Program-made: the position numbers and the translations under genes
NCBI RefSeq assembly: GCF_001887595.1
Contig: NZ_CP017480.1
Location: 2,508,001-2,572,000 of the forward strand
Length of the DNA stretch: 64,000 nt
Reading direction: 5' to 3'
DNA from: Luteibacter rhizovicinus DSM 16549
GTDB lineage: Bacteria; Pseudomonadota; Gammaproteobacteria; Xanthomonadales; Rhodanobacteraceae
In this document: positions 10,629 to 21,473 of the stretch, one piece after another
How positions within the stretch are numbered: the first letter of the stretch is position 1
How the letters are laid out: the number at the start of each line of letters is the position of its first letter
Notes under the pieces: generated by a model
Seen by the model: only the letters and a program-made list of their open reading frames with translations
Databases searched by the model: none
What the model was told of the DNA's origin: nothing

Positions 10629-11848
10629 TGGACCCCGTTCTCGAAGTAAAGGCGCTCGGCAAGGCGTTCCGCGACTATGGCAGCGAATTCAAGCGGTTCG
10701 CCTCATGGTTCGGCGTCAAGGTGACACCGAAGGCCGAGCACTGGGTGATCCGTGATATCTCTTTTGCTGTTGGCCGGGGCGAAGCGATCGGTATCGTGGG
10801 CCAGAACGGCGCAGGAAAGAGCACGCTGCTCAAGCTCATCACGCGAACGCTCATGCCCAGCGAAGGGTCGGTATCCGTCAATGGCCGGATCGCCGCCATT
10901 CTCGAGCTCGGCATGGGTTTCAGTGGCGATCTTACGGGTCGCCAGAATGTCTACCACGCCGCGGGCCTGATGGGTTTCACGCGCGAGCAGATTGACCGTG
11001 CGATGCCTGAGATCCAGGCGTTCGCCGAGATCGGCGATTACTTCGACGAGTACGTTCGCACGTATTCCAGCGGTATGCAGATGCGCGTCGCCTTCAGTGT
11101 GGCGACGGCATTCCGTCCCGATATCCTGATCGTGGACGAGGCGCTTTCGGTCGGCGACGCGTACTTCCAGCACAAATGCTTCAAGCGCATCAAGGAGTTC
11201 CGGGAACTCGGGACGAGCCTGATGATCGTGTCGCACGATAGCGGTGCCATCCAGAGCCTCTGCGATCGCGCGATCCTCCTCCAGGCGGGTCGGGTCCTCA
11301 AGGACGGCGATCCGGTCGAGGTCATGGATGCGTACAACGCGCTGATCGCGGAGCGCGAAAACAGCACCATGAAGGTCGAGCGCCTCGAAGGTGGCCGGTT
11401 GCAGACGACCAGCGGCACGCTGGAAGCCGTTGTCGACTCCATTCGCCTTTATTCGGAGAAGGGCGAACCTATCGAATACGTCGATGTGGGCCAGCCAGTC
11501 GAACTACGCATCGACGTTCACGTCAAGGCGGACATCCCCCGCCTCGTTCTCGGATACCTGATCAAGGACCGGCTGGGCCAGTCCATTTTCGGTACGAATA
11601 CCCATCACACCAAGCAAGTTCTCGAAGACGCAAGGGCTGGGCAGGAGCTCCACTACGTCGCGCGTTTCCCCATGAACCTCGGCCCGGGCACGTATTCCAT
11701 CTCGACGGCACTCGTCAGTACGGATACGCATCTGGTCGACAACTACGAATGGCGTGACATGGCGCTCATTTTCACGGTCGCCAATCACTCACATCCCCAT
11801 TTCGTCGGGAGCGCATGGATTCCACCCTATATCGAATTGACAACCTGA
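10625..11848 (+). CDS. wzt: O-antigen ABC transporter ATPase Wzt with C-terminal binding domain
   Basis: 407 residues. The ATPase domain has Walker A GQNGAGKST (59-67), signature YSSGM (147-151), Walker B ILIVDEAL (167-174) and the H-loop histidine at 204. Residues about 255-407 form an extra beta-rich domain like the C-terminal carbohydrate-binding domain of E. coli O9a Wzt, which in that system recognises the terminal modification of the finished chain. Thus export here is probably gated by chain termination, which makes the downstream FkbM methyltransferase the prime candidate terminator. A second ATG lies 3 nt after the first. Confidence 0.95.
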   Translation: MMDPVLEVKALGKAFRDYGSEFKRFASWFGVKVTPKAEHWVIRDISFAVGRGEAIGIVGQNGAGKSTLLKLITRTLMPSEGSVSVNGRIAAILELGMGFSGDLTGRQNVYHAAGLMGFTREQIDRAMPEIQAFAEIGDYFDEYVRTYSSGMQMRVAFSVATAFRPDILIVDEALSVGDAYFQHKCFKRIKEFRELGTSLMIVSHDSGAIQSLCDRAILLQAGRVLKDGDPVEVMDAYNALIAERENSTMKVERLEGGRLQTTSGTLEAVVDSIRLYSEKGEPIEYVDVGQPVELRIDVHVKADIPRLVLGYLIKDRLGQSIFGTNTHHTKQVLEDARAGQELHYVARFPMNLGPGTYSISTALVSTDTHLVDNYEWRDMALIFTVANHSHPHFVGSAWIPPYIELTT

Positions 11849-11850
11849 CC

Positions 11851-13260
11851 ATGACGTTCGTCAGCTACGCCCAGAACTTCGAAGACATCATGCTGCATCG
11901 TGCCCTGAAAGATGTGCGGCGCGGCTTTTACGTGGACGTCGGTGCGCAGCATCCCGTCAGGGACTCCGTGACCAAGGCCTTCTCGCTGGCCGGGTGGCGG
12001 GGCATCAATATCGAGCCGGTGAAGCACTGGTTCGATATGCTCGAGGCCGACCGGCCCCATGACATCAACCTCAACCTTGCCGTGGCCGAGGGCGAGGGTT
12101 TCCTCGATCTGTTCGAAGTGACCGGTACCGGGCTATCGACGACGGATCCGACGTTCGCGGAAGAACACCGTGGGCAGGGTCATGACGTCGTGGCACACCG
12201 GGTGCCGACGATCACGCTTGACCGGATATTCGCCGAGCACGGTGTCGACCAGGTCCATTTCCTGAAGGTCGACTGCGAGGGCGCCGAGCGCACCGCGCTT
12301 GCCTCCTGCTCGTTCACGACGGTGAGGCCGTGGGTAGTCGTGGTCGAGGCGACGTTGCCGAACAGCCAGGTCAGCGTTCACGACCAGTGGGAGTCCCTCC
12401 TGCTTGAACGTGACTATACGTTTGTCTACAACGATGGCTTGAACCGTTATTACGTGGCGGCGGAACATCCCGATCTGCTTCCGGCGTTTGCGTTGCCCCC
12501 CAATGTTTTCGACGAGTTCGTCCGGGTGGGCGATAAGGAAGCGCACGATGGCCTCAACGACGCGCATGCGCGTCTTCGTGCCGCCATCGTCGAGGCGGCG
12601 GAATCGCGCAGCACGGCCGCAAGCCTGGCGCAGCACCTGCACACGATGAATGAACAGTATGGCCAGTGGCGGGAAACGGAGCATGCCGCGCTTGCGTCCG
12701 TGTCTGCCGAACGCGATCACCTGGTTGCGACTCTTACCGAGGCGCAGCAGACGATCGAGCGCCTGACCGGCACGCTCGCGGATAACGCACGGCGCATGGC
12801 TGGCGGCCATCTACGTGACCATGAGCAGGTCGATGAACTTTTGCGTCGCCAGCACGAGCTGATCCGGCAGGTCGAGGCGCTGACCGTGGATCGCACAGAA
12901 CGGGACGCCTTCATCGCCGCGTTGACGACCAGCACCTCCTGGCGCATCACGGCACCGTTACGCGCGGGTCGTATAGTTGCCGGCAAAGGCGTGCGTCGCC
13001 TTTGGAGGCTCGGACGCCCCATGGTGGGGCGGGCGGCACGCGCGGCTCGCCCCGCTGTCAAGTGGACCCTCCGCGTCCCGGGGGTCAGGGCTGCAAGCCG
13101 CATGGTTGCCGGCAAGGAGTCGCGCCTCGGCCGCCGCGTTCGTTCGTTCCTGTTTCCGCAGCCGGTCCAGGATCAGACGACTGTTCCACTCGCTCCGACT
13201 GAGCAGGCTGAGGCGGTCGAGGCCATGCTGCGGCGGGCCATTGCACGTCGCAACCGATGA
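11851..13260 (+). CDS. FkbM methyltransferase with coiled coil and basic C-terminal tail
   Basis: 469 residues from the ATG 2 nt after wzt; an upstream in-frame ATG at 11815 lies inside wzt. Residues 1-205 are an FkbM-type SAM methyltransferase: QNFEDIML, FYVDVGAQHP (SAM motif I), INIEPVK and FLKVDCEGAE. Residues about 222-360 are a long charged heptad-like helix expected to form a coiled coil. Then comes TSWRITAPLR and a very basic, amphipathic tail (about 362-450). This order (methyltransferase, coiled coil, basic membrane-like helix) recalls WbdD, the chain terminator and length ruler of E. coli O9a, although WbdD uses a different methyltransferase and also a kinase. Location directly after wzt supports a role in chain termination, by inference only. 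Confidence 0.85.
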   Translation: MTFVSYAQNFEDIMLHRALKDVRRGFYVDVGAQHPVRDSVTKAFSLAGWRGINIEPVKHWFDMLEADRPHDINLNLAVAEGEGFLDLFEVTGTGLSTTDPTFAEEHRGQGHDVVAHRVPTITLDRIFAEHGVDQVHFLKVDCEGAERTALASCSFTTVRPWVVVVEATLPNSQVSVHDQWESLLLERDYTFVYNDGLNRYYVAAEHPDLLPAFALPPNVFDEFVRVGDKEAHDGLNDAHARLRAAIVEAAESRSTAASLAQHLHTMNEQYGQWRETEHAALASVSAERDHLVATLTEAQQTIERLTGTLADNARRMAGGHLRDHEQVDELLRRQHELIRQVEALTVDRTERDAFIAALTTSTSWRITAPLRAGRIVAGKGVRRLWRLGRPMVGRAARAARPAVKWTLRVPGVRAASRMVAGKESRLGRRVRSFLFPQPVQDQTTVPLAPTEQAEAVEAMLRRAIARRNR

Positions 13261-13281
13261 CTATTCATAGATGAGGGTTGA

Positions 13282-16200
13282 ATGCGAGTTGTAGTCGACC
13301 TACAGGCCTGTCAATCACCCGACGGCCGAATCAGAGGGGTAGGACGCTATTGCTTGTCCTTGACCACCACCCTTGCCCGGCAGAATCGGGGGCACGATGT
13401 GTGGATCGCGGTCAACGGAGCGATGCCCGAGGCCGTGGGCACGATACGCGACATGTTTTCGGGGATTGTCGCGGCGGACCGCATCGTAGCGTGGGAAAGC
13501 CTCGCGCCGACGGCGTCGATGTGGCCGGAGAATCGTAGCCGCGGGCTGGTTGCCGAACGTCTGCGCGAGAGCTTCCTGGAGTCCCTGGATCCGGATGTGA
13601 TCCTTACGGCGAGCATGGTCGATGGCTTCGTGGACTCGGTCGTCACTTCCGTGCCGGCGAATTCGCGTGCGTTGCAGGTAGCGATCCTCTTCGATCTGAT
13701 TCCGCTGGCCATGCCCGAGGCTTATCTGGTCAAGGAAGGGCAGTCGGCCTGGTACATGCGCAAGGTCGATCACCTCGCGCGTTGCGATCTTCTGCTGGGT
13801 ATTTCCGAGTCGGCGTGCGGTGAGGCCGTTCGGATGCTCCGCGCATCGCCCGAACGCGTCGTCAACATCTCCGCGGCCGTGAGCGGCGAATTCCGAAAGC
13901 TGCCGGGATCCCTGAGCGCCGCCGCCGTTGGAAACAAGCACGGCATCGGCAAACCCTTCGTCATGTATGCGGGTGGATTCGATCCCCGGAAGAACCTGGT
14001 TGCGCTGGTTCATGCCTATGCCGCTCTTCCGCGGGCGATTCGCGCGGGGCATCAGTTGGTGATGGTCGGCAATATCGACACCAAGGAGTTCGACGAACTC
14101 ACCGAAGCGCGTGACGCATGTGGTATGGCGAAGGACGAACTTGTCTTCACCGGATTTGTTTCCGATGCGGAGTTGATCCGTCTTTACAACACCTGTGCGC
14201 TCTATGTTTTTCCGTCGACCCACGAAGGTTTCGGCTTGCCGGCCCTGGAAGCGATGTCCTGCGGCGCGGTGGTGATTGGCGCCTCGACGACCAGCCTGCC
14301 TGAGGTCATTGGCGCCAACGAGGCCTTGTTCGATCCCGCCAGTGTTCCCGATATCACGGCGAAGCTCGCCGAGGGTCTGACCGACGAGGCGTTCCGGCAG
14401 CGCATGCGGGAACACGCCGCCGTGCAGGCAGCCCGCTTTTCGTGGGAATCGTCCGCCGATCGCGCGTGGACCGCCATCGAGTCGGCATACGGACGCAAGT
14501 CGGCCGATCGAAGCGAATCGAACGTTCGTCGCGTTGCCGAAGGGGCACGAGTCGCCGTGCTCACCACGTCCGCCGTGACCCCAGACGAGCTTGCGGGTGT
14601 CCTTGGGTATGTCCCGGCGAACGTCGACATCTTTTGCAGGAGCCGTACCGCGATTGCTGGTGAAATGCCCGGTGGATGGCGTCTGCACGCGTTGGGCGCG
14701 TTCGACCCGCCGTCGTTCGACCACATCGTGGTGAAAGTCGACGACGCCGCCGACGCGCATGACCTGCTGCGTGCCGTCGCGCGTTGCCCGGCGACTTTGC
14801 TCATGACGTCCGGGCACCCTTCGTCGGTATATCGTGCCCTGGCGGAATCCGATCCGCCCCTTCTCGCAGCCATGTTGTATCGCTGGGGTGGCTATCGCGC
14901 GCTCGACGTCATGGGCGCCCTTGGTCCGGACCGCTTCGACGCGCTACCGGCCGCCGTACTCGCCTTCGGCGACCCCGCGTGGTGTTCTTCGGGTGAGTCC
15001 GCGGAACGGCAAGTGGCCTGCTCGGCACTCATCGACGAGCTGGTGGCTATGCCGGGTGTTGCGGAGTGGCCCGCTGCTGAAACGCTGCGCCTTGCCACGG
15101 CGATCTCGGCCAACACGCCGCCGGCATCGTCGCTGAAATCGCTCTATGTCGACATCTCGCACCTGGTGACAGAGGACGCCAAGACAGGTATCCAGCGCGT
15201 CGTCCGGCACATCGTCGCCGAATTGCTGGCGACGCCTCCGGACGGGTATCGGGTCGAACCCGTGTATATCCAGCCCGATGGCGTCTTTCGCTACGCGCGG
15301 TCGTATTGCGTCAACCGGTTCCATCCGGGCGTCGTATTGCCGGACGATTCACCGGTCGACTTCCGGCCTGGGGATACCTTCCTTGGGTTGGACCTGGCGG
15401 CGCACCTGGTGCCTTACCTCAGAGATACCTACGTCCGCATGCGTAGCCGGGGCGTGGATATCCATTTCGTGGTCTACGACCTCCTGCCCCTGTTTCGTCC
15501 CGACTGCTTCGACGAAGCGGGACTGCCGACATTCCGCCTCTGGTATGAGGCGATTGCCGAGCTTGCCGAGGGCATCATCTGCATCTCGAGGACCGTGGCT
15601 GACGAGTTCAAACAATGGCTGCCGCAGGCCATGCCCATGCGAGGGCGGCCGGTGCGCATCGGATGGTTCCACCTGGGCGCTGACCTGGTTCCGACAGCCG
15701 AAGCCGACGATGTCGAGGGCGTGTTGCCTTTCGATCTGGGCGGCAAGCCAAGCTTTCTCATGGTCGGCACGATCGAGCCGCGCAAGGGACATGCGCAGAC
15801 CCTGGCGGCATTCGAGGCCTTATGGGCCCGGGGCCACGACGTCAACCTGGTCCTCATCGGAAAGCCGGGCTGGCGGGTGGAGTCATTGGTGACTCGCCTG
15901 CGCGACCATGCCGAGATTGGAAAGCACCTGTTCTGGCTGGATCGGGCAGACGATGCCCAGCTCATTGCCATGTACCAGACGGCATCCGCCCTTCTGGCGC
16001 CATCCGAAGGCGAAGGATTCGGCTTGCCTCTCATCGAGGCGGCACAGTACGGTCGACCGATCATCGCCCGCGATCTGCCTGTGTTCGAGGAAGTCGCGGG
16101 GGAGCATGCGTTCTACTTCTCCGGCGTCCAGCCGGAACCGATGGCGGATGCGATCGAGCGGTGGCTCGGGCTTTTCGCTACGGGCGACGAGCCGCGGTCG

Positions 16201-16665
16201 ACCGGATTGCCGTGGCTTACCTGGCGTGACAGCGCGCGGCAGCTCGCCGAGGTTGCGGTGGGTGGGCGCTGGTACGAGTCCTGGATGCCTGGCGCCGTCC
16301 GGCATTTCGTGGCGTCGGACTATCGGGCACAGTCGACCACCGGCGAGCTCGTCAGAGGGCAGCGCATCGCCATAGGCACGTCGGGACTGCTGTATGCCAC
16401 GCCGACCTTCGCTGTCTCCGCCGGCGAGTATCAGTTACGCGTCATGGGTTCCCGTGATGGCGATAGCGGATCCGCCTGGGTCGATGTCGAAGCCCATGGC
16501 GGTGCCTGGAGGCTCGCTTCCTCGGAACTGACGGCGGGCGAGGGGGCTATCGGTAACATCGATATTCGCATTCCCGAGGATGTCCGCGATTTGCGAATCA
16601 GGATCATGGTCAACGGGGGCGCGACGATCGTCTTCGGAAGCATTGAATTATCGCCGGCCGCTTAG
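13282..16665 (+). CDS. Two-domain glycosyltransferase (GT4 + GT4) with C-terminal beta domain
   Basis: 1127 residues with two complete GT-B/GT4 modules. Module 1 (about 1-410) has RGVGRYC near the start, MYAGGFDPRKN and the nucleotide-sugar motif EGFGLPALEAMSCG. Module 2 (about 620-990) has DISHLVTEDAKTGIQRV, MVGTIEPRKGH and EGEGFGLPLIEAAQYG. Residues about 410-615 are a poorly conserved linker and about 1010-1127 a beta-rich extension with no recognised family. The acceptor-side motif E-x7-E is visible in both modules. Double GT4 enzymes such as WbdA polymerise ABC-type O-antigens, so this is the likely main polymerase, using GDP-mannose/rhamnose or dTDP-rhamnose. The start is supported by GAGGG about 9 nt upstream. 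Confidence 0.9.
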   Translation: MRVVVDLQACQSPDGRIRGVGRYCLSLTTTLARQNRGHDVWIAVNGAMPEAVGTIRDMFSGIVAADRIVAWESLAPTASMWPENRSRGLVAERLRESFLESLDPDVILTASMVDGFVDSVVTSVPANSRALQVAILFDLIPLAMPEAYLVKEGQSAWYMRKVDHLARCDLLLGISESACGEAVRMLRASPERVVNISAAVSGEFRKLPGSLSAAAVGNKHGIGKPFVMYAGGFDPRKNLVALVHAYAALPRAIRAGHQLVMVGNIDTKEFDELTEARDACGMAKDELVFTGFVSDAELIRLYNTCALYVFPSTHEGFGLPALEAMSCGAVVIGASTTSLPEVIGANEALFDPASVPDITAKLAEGLTDEAFRQRMREHAAVQAARFSWESSADRAWTAIESAYGRKSADRSESNVRRVAEGARVAVLTTSAVTPDELAGVLGYVPANVDIFCRSRTAIAGEMPGGWRLHALGAFDPPSFDHIVVKVDDAADAHDLLRAVARCPATLLMTSGHPSSVYRALAESDPPLLAAMLYRWGGYRALDVMGALGPDRFDALPAAVLAFGDPAWCSSGESAERQVACSALIDELVAMPGVAEWPAAETLRLATAISANTPPASSLKSLYVDISHLVTEDAKTGIQRVVRHIVAELLATPPDGYRVEPVYIQPDGVFRYARSYCVNRFHPGVVLPDDSPVDFRPGDTFLGLDLAAHLVPYLRDTYVRMRSRGVDIHFVVYDLLPLFRPDCFDEAGLPTFRLWYEAIAELAEGIICISRTVADEFKQWLPQAMPMRGRPVRIGWFHLGADLVPTAEADDVEGVLPFDLGGKPSFLMVGTIEPRKGHAQTLAAFEALWARGHDVNLVLIGKPGWRVESLVTRLRDHAEIGKHLFWLDRADDAQLIAMYQTASALLAPSEGEGFGLPLIEAAQYGRPIIARDLPVFEEVAGEHAFYFSGVQPEPMADAIERWLGLFATGDEPRSTGLPWLTWRDSARQLAEVAVGGRWYESWMPGAVRHFVASDYRAQSTTGELVRGQRIAIGTSGLLYATPTFAVSAGEYQLRVMGSRDGDSGSAWVDVEAHGGAWRLASSELTAGEGAIGNIDIRIPEDVRDLRIRIMVNGGATIVFGSIELSPAA

Positions 16666-16736
16666 CTTCGCGCTGGTGGAGGTTTTTCGGACTTGAGTCA
16701 CCCGGGCCCATCATGGAAAATGAGGGGTCCAGCTAA

Positions 16737-18699
<1,963 letters not shown>

Positions 18700-18719
18700 G
18701 CGCGCTTCCAGGAATCTGC

Positions 18720-20072
18720 ATGAAGTGCTTCAAGGCTTACGACATCCGCGGCCGGGTCCCGGACGAGCTCAATGCCGACATTGCCTACCGCATCGGTCGC
18801 GCGTTCGCGCGCACGGTGGGCGAGGGCGAGGTGGTCGTTGGATTTGACATCCGTCTGGATAGCCCGACGTTCGCGGCTGAAGTGGCTCGCGGCCTCGTTG
18901 ACGAAGGTCGGGGTGTGATCGACATTGGCCTGTGCGGCACGGAAGAAGTCTACTTCCAGACCGCGCACCGAGGCGTTGCCGGCGGCATCATGGTCACCGC
19001 CAGCCACAACCCGATCGACTACAACGGCATGAAGCTGGTGCGCGAAGGCGCGCGTCCGATCAGTGGCGACACCGGTCTTCGTGAGATCGAACGGATGGTT
19101 GAAGAGAACGCGTTCGGCGAGGCGGGCCCGACCCGCGGCTCCGTGCGCGTAGACCATGACAAATCGGCCTACATCGCTCACTTGCTGAGCTACATCGACG
19201 TGCCGGCCCTGCGCCCGCTGAAGATCGTGGTTAACGCGGGCAATGGTGGCGCCGGGGCAATCGTGGACCTGCTCGAGCCGTATCTACCGTTCACCTTCGT
19301 CCGCGTGAATCACGAGCCGGACGGTACCTTCCCCAACGGCATTCCCAATCCGCTCCTTCCAGAGAATCGCGATGCCACGGCGAAGGCCGTGATCGCTTCT
19401 GGCGCCGACCTTGGCATCGCGTGGGACGGTGACTTTGACCGTTGTTTCCTGTTCGATGCGCAGGGCGGCTTCATCGAGGGTTACTACATCGTTGGCCTGC
19501 TCGCCGCGCAGTTGCTCGAGAAGCACCCGGGTTCGAAGATCATCCACGACCCGCGTCTGACCTGGAACACGGTCGACATGGTGGCCGCCGCCGGCGGTAT
19601 GGCGGTGGAGAGCAAGACCGGCCATGCGTTCATCAAGGAGCGTATGCGCTCCGAGGACGCCGTTTACGGCGGCGAGATGAGTGCGCACCATTACTTCCGC
19701 GACTTCGCCTATTGCGACTCGGGCATGATCCCCTGGTTGCTCGTGGCGGAGCGTATCGGCAAGACCGGCACGTCGCTGACCGACATGCTGGTGGAGCGGA
19801 TGGCTGCGTATCCGTGCAGCGGCGAGATCAACTTCCGTGTCGACGATGCCCCGACGACCGTGGCGCGCATCGTGGATCACTACAGGGCGGCGGCGGAGAG
19901 CATCGAGCATATCGATGGTGTCAGCATGTCGTTCGGGAACTGGCGTTTCAATCTGCGCTCGTCGAATACCGAGCCGCTGCTTCGTCTGAATGTCGAGGCG
20001 CGCGGTGATACCCATCTGATGGAGTCTCGTACTGCGGAGCTGCGGTCTCTCATTGGCGGTAAGCCCGCTTGA
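18720..20072 (+). CDS. manB: Phosphomannomutase/phosphoglucomutase
   Basis: 450 residues from the ATG at 18720 (AGGA about 8 nt upstream; the open frame extends back over rmd but without similarity). The active-site phosphoserine lies in TASHNP (Ser95), the metal loop in WDGDFDRCF and the phosphate-binding loop in [11 protein letters not shown]. It converts mannose-6-phosphate to mannose-1-phosphate for ManC (encoded at 21474) and may also make glucose-1-phosphate for the dTDP and CDP sugars. It is the last gene of the continuous metB-to-manB run. Confidence 0.95.
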   Translation: MKCFKAYDIRGRVPDELNADIAYRIGRAFARTVGEGEVVVGFDIRLDSPTFAAEVARGLVDEGRGVIDIGLCGTEEVYFQTAHRGVAGGIMVTASHNPIDYNGMKLVREGARPISGDTGLREIERMVEENAFGEAGPTRGSVRVDHDKSAYIAHLLSYIDVPALRPLKIVVNAGNGGAGAIVDLLEPYLPFTFVRVNHEPDGTFPNGIPNPLLPENRDATAKAVIASGADLGIAWDGDFDRCFLFDAQGGFIEGYYIVGLLAAQLLEKHPGSKIIHDPRLTWNTVDMVAAAGGMAVESKTGHAFIKERMRSEDAVYGGEMSAHHYFRDFAYCDSGMIPWLLVAERIGKTGTSLTDMLVERMAAYPCSGEINFRVDDAPTTVARIVDHYRAAAESIEHIDGVSMSFGNWRFNLRSSNTEPLLRLNVEARGDTHLMESRTAELRSLIGGKPA

Positions 20073-20631
20073 GGACCTTACGCAAGCGAACCTTGCTTGC
20101 AGAGGCGCATCGTGAGGCTTGATAAGACAGTGCTGCTTCGAAACCGCTGCCTGGATGCGTCTCCAGGTGCTCTTGCGGGGTTTCAGTTCGGTCCACCTCA
20201 TCTTCTCGAATAGTGGGCTGGATGCTCGAATACAGTTCGAAACACGCTGATATCGCCGTCACAGCAATTGGCGTGATTACCGGGCTTTCCGAGCTTGCCC
20301 GTACCATCGAGACTCCGAGGCAAGCGTCCTACGATGTGACCATGTAGGAGTTGGCGCCGCAGGCGTCTAAGTACCGGACACAGTATCTCGTGGACAGAAT
20401 ACTTTGGATGCTTTGCGACCGCTAAAGTGAGAAGTGGCGAGAGTCTGAACGTCGTGTACGCAAAAAAGGCAAGTACTGCCGTTTCGTTCGATTATTAAGC
20501 GATTTTCTCGGTTATATCGATTCGAACGAATTCCTCCTCATCCAGGCGGCTGCCCGACCGCAGCTCGTGCTCTATTGGTCGGAAGCGTGGACGGTGTCAT
20601 CATCGTCCTTTGGGGGGCGGGGGAGTTGTCC
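20073..20631. other. 559-nt intergenic stretch without a recognised gene
   Basis: No coding region with family similarity is seen. A reverse-strand reading at 20050-20307 (85 codons) has no recognisable product and overlaps the manB end. A single degenerate REP arm (TGTAGGAGTTGGCGCCGC) starts at 20343. Base composition falls visibly towards AT from about 20370, matching the following FkbM gene, so this may be a junction between DNA of different origin. Confidence 0.6.
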
Positions 20632-21423
20632 ATGGAAGCTAGCGTCGAAATCGCCGGTACACCTTTCTTGCTGCGGTCCGATGATATTTACCTCGAGGCT
20701 ATCGGCTCTGTTTTTGAGCCGGACATGATTGCGCTTTTTCGTTGCTTCGCAAAAGGCACTGTCCTGGATATCGGGGCCAACATCGGCTGTACCGCTCTCG
20801 CGTTTTCATCGATGGCTGCGACGGTGCATGCGTTTGAGCCGTCGCCAACGACATACGAGTTGTTGCGATTGAACACCGCCGTCGCCCCGAACGTCATTCC
20901 GCATAATTACGGTCTTGGCGCGAAGAATGGGTCATTCGAACTTACGTTTGCCCCAAATAATCGGTCGGGTGGTTATATTTCCGACAAGCTGAAGGCAAGT
21001 GTTGGTCATACGGTAGAGCGTATAGCGCTGAGGAAGTTAGACCGCATGGTCCGGTCACTGAAACTTCGCGCCGTCGATTTCATCAAAATTGATGTTGAAG
21101 GCTTCGAAGGCAGCGTCATCAAGGGCGGGGCGAGGACGATCAGGAGGTTCAAGCCAGTCGTGGCGTTAGAGCTGAACCACTGGTGCCTGAATGCATTTCA
21201 GCGCACATCGGTCCCTGATTTTCTGGATACGTTACGTTCTGTGTTTCCAATCCTATATGCCGTACACGGCAATACGTATCAGAACCTCTACGATACAGAC
21301 GAAAGCTATACGGTCATGCATCGGCACATAGTCATGATGAAGTATCCAACCATCGTCGGCGCTTTCCATCGACATCAGTTGGACGTCTTCGAGAAATCAT
21401 TCATTCATGCACCGGCGGCGTAA
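20632..21423 (+). CDS. FkbM-family methyltransferase
   Basis: 263 residues from the ATG at 20632, preceded by a GGGGGAG ribosome site; TTG at 20575 and GTG at 20587 are in frame but lie before the region shared with the homologue at 36104. SAM motif I is VLDIGANIG, followed by HAFEPSPTTYELL and FIKIDVEGFEGSV. The protein aligns along its whole length with the 36104 gene, including the ELNHWCLNAFQRTSVPDFL stretch, so the two are paralogues. FkbM enzymes O-methylate sugars or polyketides; a sugar is expected here. Codon and base use is more AT-rich than the genes to the left. Confidence 0.88.
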   Translation: MEASVEIAGTPFLLRSDDIYLEAIGSVFEPDMIALFRCFAKGTVLDIGANIGCTALAFSSMAATVHAFEPSPTTYELLRLNTAVAPNVIPHNYGLGAKNGSFELTFAPNNRSGGYISDKLKASVGHTVERIALRKLDRMVRSLKLRAVDFIKIDVEGFEGSVIKGGARTIRRFKPVVALELNHWCLNAFQRTSVPDFLDTLRSVFPILYAVHGNTYQNLYDTDESYTVMHRHIVMMKYPTIVGAFHRHQLDVFEKSFIHAPAA

Positions 21424-21426
21424 CGC

Positions 21427-21457
21427 AAAGAAGGCGGGCCAGTGGCCCGCCTTCTTT
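21427..21457. terminator. Bidirectional terminator between the two O-antigen arms
   Basis: A 14-bp perfect stem (AAAGAAGGCGGGCC with GGCCCGCCTTCTTT) and a 3-nt loop. A-rich on the left and T-rich on the right, it can terminate both the rightward FkbM transcript and the leftward manC transcript. Confidence 0.9.
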
Positions 21458-21473
21458 CTACGGTTCGCGTTGA

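Noticed and set aside
20050..20307. Small reverse-strand frame of 85 codons in the post-manB gap
   Set aside because: Overlaps the manB end, no ribosome site seen and no recognisable product.
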